Shown here one piece after another: positions 39,592-48,017 of a stretch of DNA of 64,000 nt. Both the position numbers and the translations under genes were made by a program. This stretch comes from Achromobacter aegrifaciens (GTDB taxonomy: Bacteria; Pseudomonadota; Gammaproteobacteria; Burkholderiales; Burkholderiaceae_B). The notes under the pieces are model-generated. The model did not search any database and was not told where the DNA came from. It saw nothing but the letters and a program-made list of their open reading frames with translations. How positions within the stretch are numbered: the stretch's first letter is position 1; each line of letters starts with the position of its first letter. Location: positions 372,001 to 436,000 of the forward strand of contig NZ_CADIJY010000004.1 of NCBI RefSeq assembly GCF_902859735.1, given 5' to 3'.

Positions 39592-42225
39592 ATGCTGTTT
39601 CCCCACTTCAACCGGCGCGCCCGCCGGTCTGGCGCTTCGGCGGCGCTGCTCATCGCCGCGTTGATAACGGCTTCGCCGGCCCCCGCTCAGTCGACCGCGC
39701 CCGTCGCCTATGACCTGCCGGCCCAACCCCTGGGCGACGCACTGCTCGCGCTGGGCCGACAGGCGGGCCTGGAGATCTCGTTTCCGCCGGCGGCGGTGGC
39801 GGGCAAGACTTCGCCCCCGCTGCAAGGAGAGTATTCGCCGCTGCTCGCGCTGAACCACCTGCTGGCGGGGTCCGGACTGGCGCTGCGCGCGGACGGACCT
39901 GGCCGCTACATCGTCTACGTGGACAAGACCAACCAGTTTTCCGCCCTGCGCCTGGATGCCGTGCGGGTCTACGGCGAGCAGGTGGGCGAGCGCATCTATA
40001 CCCGCGAGGACATCGCCGAAACGCCCAGCTCCAACCGCGACCTCAGCACGCTGGTGGCGACGCATCCGGCGGTGCGCACCAATCCGGGCGCCGCCGGCTC
40101 GCAGAACCGCGGCTCGCTCAATGTGGAGGACATTTCCTTCCACGGCTCCAGCCCCTACCAGAACTTGTTCCAGCTCGACGGCATGGACGCGACCAACCGC
40201 GTGGACCCGGCCAGCAAGAACCTGAACCTGCAGGTCGGCAACGTGCCCAGCAACCCGCAGTCGTACTTCGTGGACACGAGCCTGCTGGAGGAAGTGCGCG
40301 TGCACGACAGCTTCGTGCCGGTGGAGTACGGCCGCTTCACGGGCGGCGTCGTCGACGCCAGGCTGCGCCGCTTTTCCGGCGAAAACCGCTTGAATCTGGA
40401 CTACCGCTGGAACACTTCCAAAATGACGCGGCAGGAGGTCGCCGAGGGCGAACAAAACAGTTGGGCGCAGGGCAAGCCGGGCTATTCGCCGGAATGGAAA
40501 AAGCGCTTCTACTCCGCCGTGGGCGACCTCGCCTTCAATGAAAAATCAGGCGCCGTGCTGGCCATGTCGCGCCGCGAATCGGACATCACGCGCTGGAACA
40601 TGGGCGTGGACGACAAGGGACAGCCGGCGCCGGGCCAGGCCGCCTATAGCGACCGGATCGACAACTTCCTGGGCAAGTTCAGCGTGCGCGCCAGCGCCGA
40701 TACCACGGCCGACCTGACGCTGAAATACAGCGACCGCAGCGAAACCCTGGCCAGCGACCTGTTCCGGCACACGCGCTGGGACAACAACCATGAGGCGCGC
40801 GGCATAGGCGTCAACGTAGACCACTACTTCCAGGGCGGCCGGCTTGCGCTGCAGGCGGGCTGGGACCGGTCGCTCAGCAACCGCGAATCCGTCGGCGACG
40901 AGCTGGTGACATTCAGCCCCTACCTGCTGCCGCGGTACACGGCGGGCGGCTTCGGCAAGGAGCAGACGCGGCAGGACACCTGGACGCTGAAGGGCCGGGT
41001 CGACCTGGATCCGGTGCGCACGGGCGTGTTCACGCACATCCCCTATGCAGGCGCGGAACTGAACCAGGTGCAGGCGAACTTCGAGCGTTTCCAGGAAAGC
41101 CACTCCTACCAGCGCGCTTACAACCGCGACGGCAGCTATCGGGATTTCAGCAAGGTCCGCTACCTGCCCGGCACCGTGGACGTGAACTACAACATGGCCA
41201 GCCTTTATCTGTCGGACCGCATCGAATGGCAACGGCTGGCGCTGGACGCCGGCCTGCGCTACGACCGCGAGACGTTCCTCGGCAACAACAACCTGTCGCC
41301 GCGTACGCGGTTGGATTGGGACATGTTCGGTTCGGGCGATACCCTGCTCAGCGCCGGCTGGTCGCGGTACTACGGGGCCGGCGTGCTGGAGACGGCGCTC
41401 AAGGAAGAACGCAGCCGCCTGCGGCGCCAGGTGCTGGACAAGAACGGCAAGCCCGTGACGGACGGCAGCAAGGAGTACTACGTGGAGTACAAGGGCCTGC
41501 GCATGCCCTATGACGATGAATGGGCGGTCTCGCTGCGCCAGCGCATGGCGGGCATGGAAGGCGTGCTGAGCTACGTGCGCCGCAACGGCCGCGACCAGTG
41601 GGCCACGACCGGCAACGACAAGGACGGCTACCGCTACACCAACGACGGCCTGTCCACCACCGACGGGGTCAGCCTTTCGCTGCGCACGCTGGAGCCCTGG
41701 CGCCTGGGCGAGACGCGCTGGAACATGCAGGCAAGCTGGAGCTGGCAGAAGCGCAAGACCAACGCGGACCTGGTCGAAGGCTACAACGGCGACGCGCGCG
41801 ACCCCGGCGAATACGTGATCTACAACGGCTCGCGCCTGCGCGCCATCGACCTGCCTCCAAGCTCCTTCTACCAGCCACAGATCGCCACCCTCAGCCTGAC
41901 CGGCGCGTGGCCGCGCGCCGGCCTGACCTGGAGCAACATGGTGAACTGGCGCAGCAAGCGCGACGCCACCGTCTACGTCGGGCGCGGTCCGCGGCCCGAC
42001 TACCTGGATCGATTCGAATCCGGCGAGATCCCGTCCTACTGGACCTGGGACACCAAGCTTTCCTGGAATCCCACGTTTGCGCGCAGTCTGGAATTCACGG
42101 TCGAAGTCCTGAACGTGCTGGACCGCAGGCCCGCCGTGACGGCCAGCAATCCCAACGTCAAGACCAACCGCAGTACCTATCAGACGGGACGGGAGCTATG
42201 GCTGCAAGTCGGTTACCGCTTCTGA
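39592..42225 (+). CDS. TonB-dependent receptor with STN signalling domain (FecA type)
   Basis: The 877-residue protein has a signal peptide (about 1-33, ending PAPAQ), the STN domain (YDLPAQPLGDALLALGRQAG, about residues 39-90) that speaks to FecR, a plug domain and a 22-strand barrel ending with the outer membrane signature Phe. No clear TonB box is claimed. The start is ATG at 39592; a TTG four codons earlier is possible. The substrate (ferric citrate, another siderophore, or another ligand) is not deducible. Confidence 0.92.
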   Translation: MLFPHFNRRARRSGASAALLIAALITASPAPAQSTAPVAYDLPAQPLGDALLALGRQAGLEISFPPAAVAGKTSPPLQGEYSPLLALNHLLAGSGLALRADGPGRYIVYVDKTNQFSALRLDAVRVYGEQVGERIYTREDIAETPSSNRDLSTLVATHPAVRTNPGAAGSQNRGSLNVEDISFHGSSPYQNLFQLDGMDATNRVDPASKNLNLQVGNVPSNPQSYFVDTSLLEEVRVHDSFVPVEYGRFTGGVVDARLRRFSGENRLNLDYRWNTSKMTRQEVAEGEQNSWAQGKPGYSPEWKKRFYSAVGDLAFNEKSGAVLAMSRRESDITRWNMGVDDKGQPAPGQAAYSDRIDNFLGKFSVRASADTTADLTLKYSDRSETLASDLFRHTRWDNNHEARGIGVNVDHYFQGGRLALQAGWDRSLSNRESVGDELVTFSPYLLPRYTAGGFGKEQTRQDTWTLKGRVDLDPVRTGVFTHIPYAGAELNQVQANFERFQESHSYQRAYNRDGSYRDFSKVRYLPGTVDVNYNMASLYLSDRIEWQRLALDAGLRYDRETFLGNNNLSPRTRLDWDMFGSGDTLLSAGWSRYYGAGVLETALKEERSRLRRQVLDKNGKPVTDGSKEYYVEYKGLRMPYDDEWAVSLRQRMAGMEGVLSYVRRNGRDQWATTGNDKDGYRYTNDGLSTTDGVSLSLRTLEPWRLGETRWNMQASWSWQKRKTNADLVEGYNGDARDPGEYVIYNGSRLRAIDLPPSSFYQPQIATLSLTGAWPRAGLTWSNMVNWRSKRDATVYVGRGPRPDYLDRFESGEIPSYWTWDTKLSWNPTFARSLEFTVEVLNVLDRRPAVTASNPNVKTNRSTYQTGRELWLQVGYRF

Positions 42226-43379
42226 TCCTGGGCGCGGCGCTGACGCTGGCGGCGTCCCAATCCCACGCCGACGCAGACGCCCAGGACGATCAGGCCGCCT
42301 GCCGCACGCCCACGGGCTGGGATGCCGCTTGCCTGCGGCCGCTGTACGCCGGGCCGCCCTGGACCTGGCCAGCGCCCACGATCGATCCCGGCGTGGCCTG
42401 GCGCGAATGGGGCCCGGTGCCGCCCGCTTCCAGTCCGCCCCTCGCCTGGACCGCCGCCAATGCCGGCCAAAAGGAACTGGCTGCGGACGTCGCGCGCCCG
42501 GCGGTGGTGACGCTGGGGCAGATGCTGTTCTTCGATACCCGGCTGTCGCGCAAGGGGCAGGTGTCCTGCGCCTCCTGTCATCTGCCGCAGCGCGCCTTCA
42601 CCGACGGCCTCGCGCTGGCCGTGGGCGAAGACAAGCTGATGGGCAGGCGGCGCTCCACGCCGCTGTATGCGGCGCCGTTCGCGCCCCGGTTGTTCTGGGA
42701 CGGACGCGCCGCCAGCCTGAAGGACCAGGTGCTGGGCCCCATCCACGATCCCCGCGAAATGAACCATGACGCCGACGGCGCCGTGGCGCGCCTGTTGGCG
42801 GCCGATCCCTACCCTGCGCAGTTCCTGCAAGCATTCGGCGTCGCCCCGGCAGCGCAGCCGCCTGTGGACGCCGACCGCCTGGCGCGCGCGCTGGCCGCCT
42901 ATGTCGCTACGCTTCGGCCCGAAACCACGCGCTTCGACAAGTTCCTGGATGGACAATCGAATGCGCTGGACGACAGCGAGTTAATCGGCATGCACCTGTT
43001 CCGCACCCAGGCGCGCTGCATGAACTGCCACAGCGGCGCGATGCTGACGGATCACCAGTTCCACAACATCGGCCTGTCCTTCTATGGCCGCCGCAACCAG
43101 GATCTGGGGCGCTACGAAGCGACGCGCAATCCCGCCGATCTTGGCAAGTTCCGCACGCCCAGCCTGCGCAATGTGTCGCGCGCCGGACCGTGGATGCACA
43201 ACGGACTGTTTCCCGACCTGAAGGGCCTGCTGCGGATGTACAACGCCGGCATGGGCCGCGATCCTGTGCCCAGCGATCCGCCCGACCCGTATGCGCCGCG
43301 CAAGTCCGAACACATCCGGCCGCTCGCGTTGAGCGCGGACGAGATCGACGCCTTGCTGGCGTTCATGCAGGTCTTGTAG
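42198..43379 (+). CDS. Di-heme cytochrome c peroxidase family protein
   Basis: The 393-residue exported protein (signal peptide with LLILGAALTLAAS) has two c-type heme motifs, CASCH at 124-128 and CMNCH at 274-278, and family residues between (FWDGRAASLKDQVLGPIHDP). Members include bacterial cytochrome c peroxidase and MauG. It overlaps the receptor gene by 28 bases, with GGGAG before the ATG at 42198, so it is cotranslated with it. The N-terminal extension with WDAACLRPLYAGPPW and two cysteines is not typical of peroxidases. It may act on, or be cofactored through, the imported ligand; this is inference. Confidence 0.9.
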   Translation: MAASRLPLLILGAALTLAASQSHADADAQDDQAACRTPTGWDAACLRPLYAGPPWTWPAPTIDPGVAWREWGPVPPASSPPLAWTAANAGQKELAADVARPAVVTLGQMLFFDTRLSRKGQVSCASCHLPQRAFTDGLALAVGEDKLMGRRRSTPLYAAPFAPRLFWDGRAASLKDQVLGPIHDPREMNHDADGAVARLLAADPYPAQFLQAFGVAPAAQPPVDADRLARALAAYVATLRPETTRFDKFLDGQSNALDDSELIGMHLFRTQARCMNCHSGAMLTDHQFHNIGLSFYGRRNQDLGRYEATRNPADLGKFRTPSLRNVSRAGPWMHNGLFPDLKGLLRMYNAGMGRDPVPSDPPDPYAPRKSEHIRPLALSADEIDALLAFMQVL

Positions 43380-43441
43380 GAAGGGAGAGGCGGCGCCCGG
43401 CAGCTTGCAGATGCAGGCTCCCATGCGCCGCCGGCCTGGCA

Positions 43442-43747
43442 TTACGAGTACGGGCGCTCGCGCAGGCGGGTGTGGTGGTCGACCACGGTGTCGATCACTT
43501 CGCGCAGGATGGTTTCGGCAAGCGCGGGCGGCACGCCCGCCTCTTGCGCCAGGCGGCGGATGCGCGCGACCTGCTGCTCCTCGCGCTTGGGATCCACCAG
43601 GTCCATGCCCAGATCGCGCTTGAGCTCGCCGATCATGTCCGTGCAGCGGAACCGCACGCCCAGCAGCAGCATGATCTGCTGGTCGATTTCATCGACCTCG
43701 GCGCGCAGCGACGCCAGCTCGGCTTTGGAAGTATCGTTATCGGCCAT
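43442..43747 (-). CDS. Chorismate mutase, AroQ type
   Basis: The 101-residue all-helical protein carries the AroQ pattern: SLRAEVDEIDQQIMLLL, GVRFRC, IGELKRD and VDPKREEQQ, in which the Arg, Lys, Asp and Glu of the active site are found in order. It would convert chorismate into prephenate for Phe and Tyr. The residue matching Gln88 of the E. coli enzyme seems to be His (DTVVDHH), so an isochorismate-pyruvate lyase activity cannot be excluded. The ATG at 43747 lies 5 bp after the uvrD stop. Confidence 0.85.
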   Translation of the reverse strand: MADNDTSKAELASLRAEVDEIDQQIMLLLGVRFRCTDMIGELKRDLGMDLVDPKREEQQVARIRRLAQEAGVPPALAETILREVIDTVVDHHTRLRERPYS

Positions 43748-43752
43748 GAGTA

Positions 43753-46047
43753 TCAACCCTGAACAATGTCAAGTTTGGCGATGCCCAGCGCCAAGGTCTT
43801 GGCGCCCACGTCGCGGAACTGGATTTCAGCCTGGGCGTCCTGCCCTGCTCCGCTCAAGCCGATGATCGTGCCTTCGCCGAACCGCGCGTGGTGCACGCCC
43901 TGACCTACACGATACTGCTTGTCGCCCACCGTGACGCCGGTGGTAACGCTGCGTGCTTGACGCGGCGCAATGGTATTGGTGGGCTTGCGGCCAAAAGCGT
44001 CGCCGCGGTTGCCGCCGCCCCAGCCGGCGCCCGTGCCGCCAACCTGGGCCAGGCCGGCCTTGGGCGACAGCCACTTCAGGTGCTGTTCGGGAATTTCTTC
44101 CAGGAAGCGCGACCGCATCGCGTAGCGCGTCTGGCCGTGCAGCATCCGGCTTTGCGCCAGGCTGATGTACAGACGCTGGCGCGCACGCGTGATGGCCACG
44201 TACATGAGGCGGCGTTCTTCTTCCAGTCCGGAAGCTTCCAGGACGCTGTTCTCGTGCGGGAACAGCCCCTCTTCCAGGCCGGTGATGAACACCGCGTCGA
44301 ACTCCAGGCCCTTGGCGGCGTGCACGGTCATGAGCTGGACGGCGTCCTGGCCCTGCTGGGCCTGGTTGTCGCCCGCTTCCAGCGCCGCATGCGACAGGAA
44401 CGCCGCCAGCGGAGTCAAACCGTCGGATGCCACGACCGGCGCGTCGACCACGCCCGCGTTCAGCGTGGAGGCCGTGTCCTGTTCGGGCACCACGCCGGCA
44501 GGCATGCCGTCGTAGTTTTCCTCGGACGCGAACACCGCCGCGGCGGTGACCAGTTCGCTCAGGTTTTCCAGGCGCTCCGCGCCTTCGCGTTCCGCCTTGT
44601 AGTGCGCGTTCAGGCCGCTGGCCTCGAGCATGTGCTCGACCATTTCCGGCAGCGGCAGGTCGCGGGTCTCTTCGATCAGGCGATGGATCAGCTGCGCGAA
44701 TTGCGCCAGGTTGGAGCCGCCCTTGCCGGGCACCAGGGCCACGGCCGCGTACAGGCTGGTGTCGTGCGCGCGCGCGGCGTCGCCCAATTGCTCCAGCGTG
44801 CGCGCGCCGATGCCGCGCGTGGGGAAATTGACGACCCGCATCCACGAGGTGTCGTCGTGCGGATTGGCCATCAGGCGCAGGTAGGCCAGCGCGTGCTTGA
44901 TTTCCTGGCGCTCGAAAAAACGCAGGCCGCCGTACACCTTGTAGGGAATGCCGGCGGAAAAGATGGCGTGTTCCAGCACGCGCGACTGCGCGTTGCTGCG
45001 GTAGAGCACGGCGATCTCGCGGCGCAGGCTGCCTTCGCGGATCAGGGAGCGGATCTCGTCCACGATCCACTGCGCTTCCATGCCGTCGGACGGCTGCTCG
45101 ATGACGCGCACCGGCTCGCCGTCGCCCTGCTCGGTCCAGAGGTTCTTGCCCAGGCGGCCGGTGTTATGGCCGATCAGCGCGTTGGCGGAATCCAGGATGT
45201 GGCCAAAGGAGCGGTAGTTCTGCTCCAGCCGGATCACGGTGCCGCGCGCGTAGTCGCGTTCAAAGTCAGCCATGTTGCCGACGTTGGCGCCGCGGAAGGC
45301 ATAGATCGACTGGTCGTCGTCGCCCACCGCGAAGATTGCGGCGCCGCCGCCGGCCAACAGGCGCAGCCACTTGTACTGCAGCGTGTTGGTATCCTGGAAC
45401 TCGTCGACCAGGATGTGGCGGAAACGGCGCTGGTAGTGCTCGCGCACCGGCGCATTGCGCGACAGCAGTTCGTAGGCGCGCAGCAGCAGTTCGGCAAAGT
45501 CCACCACGCCTTCGCGCAGGCACTGGGCCTCGTAGAGCTGGTAGATCTCGATCAGGCGACGGCGATGGGCGTCGTAGGCTTCCACGTCGGCGGGACGCAG
45601 GCCTTCTTCCTTGGCGCCGTTGATGAAGCGCTGCACATCGCGCGGAGGATACTTTTCGTCGTCGACGCCATTGGCCTTCATCAGGCGCTTGATCGCCGCG
45701 AGCTGGTCGGTGACGTCCAGGATCTGGAAGCTTTGCGGCAGGCCGGCATCGCGGTGATGCGCGCGCAGCATGCGGTTGCACAGGCCATGGAAGGTGCCGA
45801 TCCACAGGCCGCGCGTATCGATCGGCAGGATGGCCGACATGCGCGCGAGCATTTCGCGCGCCGCCTTGTTGGTGAACGTGACCGCCAGCAGCCCAAAAGG
45901 CGAGGCCTGGCCGGTTTGAATCAGCCAGGCCATGCGGGTGGTGAGCACCCGGGTCTTGCCGCTGCCCGCCCCGGCCAGGACCAGGGCGTGCTGCGGTTCT
46001 AACGTTACTGCGGCGCGTTGTTCAGGATTGAGCTTCTCTAGCATCAT
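43753..46047 (-). CDS. uvrD: UvrD/PcrA-type DNA helicase II
   Basis: A 764-residue superfamily 1A helicase: Walker A GAGSGKTRVL, FTNKAAREM (Ia), LVDEFQDTN (II), VGDDDQSIYAFRGA (III), QNYRS (IV), TVHAAKGLEFDAV (V) and VAITRARQRLYI (VI). It unwinds DNA in excision and mismatch repair. Its ATG at 46047 overlaps the desaturase stop by 4 bp (ATGA), so it is cotranslated with that gene. A C-terminal GEGTIIGL region matches the UvrD tail that contacts RNA polymerase. Confidence 0.95.
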   Translation of the reverse strand: MMLEKLNPEQRAAVTLEPQHALVLAGAGSGKTRVLTTRMAWLIQTGQASPFGLLAVTFTNKAAREMLARMSAILPIDTRGLWIGTFHGLCNRMLRAHHRDAGLPQSFQILDVTDQLAAIKRLMKANGVDDEKYPPRDVQRFINGAKEEGLRPADVEAYDAHRRRLIEIYQLYEAQCLREGVVDFAELLLRAYELLSRNAPVREHYQRRFRHILVDEFQDTNTLQYKWLRLLAGGGAAIFAVGDDDQSIYAFRGANVGNMADFERDYARGTVIRLEQNYRSFGHILDSANALIGHNTGRLGKNLWTEQGDGEPVRVIEQPSDGMEAQWIVDEIRSLIREGSLRREIAVLYRSNAQSRVLEHAIFSAGIPYKVYGGLRFFERQEIKHALAYLRLMANPHDDTSWMRVVNFPTRGIGARTLEQLGDAARAHDTSLYAAVALVPGKGGSNLAQFAQLIHRLIEETRDLPLPEMVEHMLEASGLNAHYKAEREGAERLENLSELVTAAAVFASEENYDGMPAGVVPEQDTASTLNAGVVDAPVVASDGLTPLAAFLSHAALEAGDNQAQQGQDAVQLMTVHAAKGLEFDAVFITGLEEGLFPHENSVLEASGLEEERRLMYVAITRARQRLYISLAQSRMLHGQTRYAMRSRFLEEIPEQHLKWLSPKAGLAQVGGTGAGWGGGNRGDAFGRKPTNTIAPRQARSVTTGVTVGDKQYRVGQGVHHARFGEGTIIGLSGAGQDAQAEIQFRDVGAKTLALGIAKLDIVQG

Positions 46048-47252
46048 GCCGCGTAGCGGCGCAGACGTTGAGCGAATTGCTCGAGCCCGGCGATGCCGCT
46101 TTGCTGGGCGCGCTGGCACCAGGCCTGCAGGTCATGAAGAAGCTGTTCGCTGCTGGCGCTGGAGCTTTCCCAGATGCGGCCGAGTTCACGGCGCATCTGT
46201 ACCAGCGTGGCGAGCGACTTGTTGCGGGCGATGGCTTGATCCACGGCGGCAACCTGTTCGGGCTGGAGGATGTCCTCGTTGCGGTGGATGGCGCGGCGCA
46301 CGCTGTGCAGCTTGGTCCAGTCGCACTCGGCGCTGTCCTTGTTGCGCGAATCCTTCAGCTTGGCCAGCTCTTCACGGGCGGCGCTCTTGATCACGTCCGC
46401 ATAGCGGGCCATGACTTCGTAGCGGTGCGTGATCACGCCCTGCAGGGTGCGCAGGTCGATGCCGGTCTTGCTGTCGTCCAGCTTGAGCTTGGGCGCAACC
46501 TTCTTGATCTTGGCCAGGCCGAAGAACTTCAGGATGTTGATGTAGCACCAGCCGATGTCGAATTCGTACCACTTGGCCGAGAACTTGGCCGACGTGCCAT
46601 GGGCGTGGTGGTTGTTGTGCAGCTCTTCGCCGCCGATCACGATGCCCCAGGGGAACACGTTGGTGCTGGTGTCCGGGCTGTTGTAGTTGCGGTAGCCCCA
46701 GTAGTGGCCGATGCCGTTGACGACGCCGGCGGCCCAGAAGGGGATCCAGGCCATCTGCACGGCCCATACCGTGACGCCGATGGCGCCGAACAGGGCGATG
46801 TCGATGGCGAGCATGGTCAGCACGCCCCACAGGCTGTGCTTGCTGTAGACGTTGCGCTCGAGCCAGTCGTCAGGCGTGCCGTGGCCGAACTTGGCCATGG
46901 TTTCCTTGTTGTTCGATTCTTCGCGGTACAGTTCCGCGCCGCGGAACAGCACCTTCCAGATGCCGAACAGGATGGGCGAATGGGGATCGCCTTCCTTTTC
47001 GCACTTGGCGTGGTGCTTGCGGTGAATGGCCACCCATTCCTTGGTGACCATGCCGGTCGTCATCCAGAGCCAGAAACGGAAGAAGTGCATGACGGCCGGA
47101 TGCAGATCCAGACCACGGTGCGCTTGGCTGCGATGGAGAAAGACCGTGACCGACACAATCGTGATGTGCGTCACAACCAGAGTGAACACGACAACCTGCC
47201 ACCAAGTGGCTTGGGTCAGACCGCCGGCAATGAAGGAAAGGATGTAATCCAT
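46044..47252 (-). CDS. Fatty-acid desaturase (delta-9, membrane-bound, OLE1/DesC type)
   Basis: The 402-residue protein has four membrane helices and the three histidine boxes of membrane desaturases: HRSQAH (40-45), HRKHH (77-81) and HNNHH (212-216). It would put a cis double bond in acyl-CoA or phospholipid acyl chains, possibly at low temperature. Residues about 280-402 form an additional, mostly helical, charged tail absent from minimal family members. A clear inverted repeat lies upstream and could be an operator. Confidence 0.92.
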   Translation of the reverse strand: MDYILSFIAGGLTQATWWQVVVFTLVVTHITIVSVTVFLHRSQAHRGLDLHPAVMHFFRFWLWMTTGMVTKEWVAIHRKHHAKCEKEGDPHSPILFGIWKVLFRGAELYREESNNKETMAKFGHGTPDDWLERNVYSKHSLWGVLTMLAIDIALFGAIGVTVWAVQMAWIPFWAAGVVNGIGHYWGYRNYNSPDTSTNVFPWGIVIGGEELHNNHHAHGTSAKFSAKWYEFDIGWCYINILKFFGLAKIKKVAPKLKLDDSKTGIDLRTLQGVITHRYEVMARYADVIKSAAREELAKLKDSRNKDSAECDWTKLHSVRRAIHRNEDILQPEQVAAVDQAIARNKSLATLVQMRRELGRIWESSSASSEQLLHDLQAWCQRAQQSGIAGLEQFAQRLRRYAA

Positions 47253-47607
47253 AAAGCTGTTAGGAGCCTCGCTAGAGAAGTGCCTGGAGTTTAGCTTACC
47301 TTGGCTGACTTATGACAAGGTAGTTTCAAAATAGTTTTTGAGCGAAATCAAGGACTAAGCCCCGGTTTTTCAGGGCAAAAACCCACTCTCGCCACCAAAA
47401 ATGCGGGTTGCGAGGCCGAGCCTTGCGGCACGCGGCGCTAGGGCCGTCCTCCCCAGGGTAGGTGGGGGGCATACGCGAAGGCGCAAGGTTTGGGCTCGAT
47501 TTCGCCGTTAAAGTTCCTGTCAGCTTGGCGTCCGGTCTTGAAGCGGACTTGCGGCTGGCGCACACTGCGGGTGCTTTACCGACCAAACTGTCTCTTTTGT
47601 CCCACTG
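47253..47607. other. 355-bp gene-free region between divergent genes
   Basis: The stretch holds the desaturase promoter side, the inverted repeat at 47297-47322, and a long-range inverted repeat (CGAGCCTTGCG near 47416-47426 against CGCAAGG at 47482 and GGGCTCG at 47492). No RNA family is recognisable and no open frame has convincing codon use. Confidence 0.5.
47297..47322. promoter_or_regulatory. Inverted repeat upstream of the desaturase
   Basis: TACCTTG at 47297-47303 and CAAGGTA at 47316-47322 are perfect 7-bp arms with a 12-bp spacer, 45-70 bp before the desaturase ATG. This fits an operator for a fatty-acid-responsive regulator (such as a TetR-type DesT or FabR), which is inference. 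Confidence 0.5.
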
Positions 47608-48003
47608 ATGTTGCTGAAAAAAATCCGTCCCCAATTTTTTTATGCCCTGGCCGCGCTGGGCACCGCCCTGCCCGCCACCGTTTCCGCGCAAACGCTGAAA
47701 TCGGGCGACGTCGCCGTGCTGGCCTCGTACTACGAGATCCGCGGATCGGACTGCCTGGCGCTGCGCGCGCCGCGCGTATCGCTCACCATGACGCCGCGCC
47801 TGGGCAAGGCCAACATCATGCAGACGCGGGGCCAGTCCAGCGATTCCGGGCGTTGCGCCTACCAGACCGTGCCGGTGTCCCAGGTGGTCTACCAGGCGGA
47901 CCAGCCAGGCAATGACAGCCTGGCCTGGGAAGTGAAGTACCAGAACAAGACCCTGGGCACGCGCCGCTACAGCGCCACGGTGGTGGTGACGCCGGGTCCC
48001 TGA
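47608..48003 (+). CDS. Exported hypothetical protein
   Basis: The 131-residue protein begins with a basic start and a hydrophobic stretch (FFYALAALGTALPATVSAQ), a signal peptide with a cleavage site after about residue 27. The mature part is beta-rich with two cysteines that may pair (SDCLAL and GRCAYQ). No family is recognised. It is followed after 15 bp by the convergent methyltransferase gene. Confidence 0.7.
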   Translation: MLLKKIRPQFFYALAALGTALPATVSAQTLKSGDVAVLASYYEIRGSDCLALRAPRVSLTMTPRLGKANIMQTRGQSSDSGRCAYQTVPVSQVVYQADQPGNDSLAWEVKYQNKTLGTRRYSATVVVTPGP

Positions 48004-48017
48004 CCCGGCGCTCCCGA

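Noticed and set aside
41520-42197. Extension of the peroxidase frame 226 codons into the receptor gene
   Set aside because: That stretch is an out-of-frame shadow of the receptor barrel; a signal peptide with ribosome site begins at 42198.
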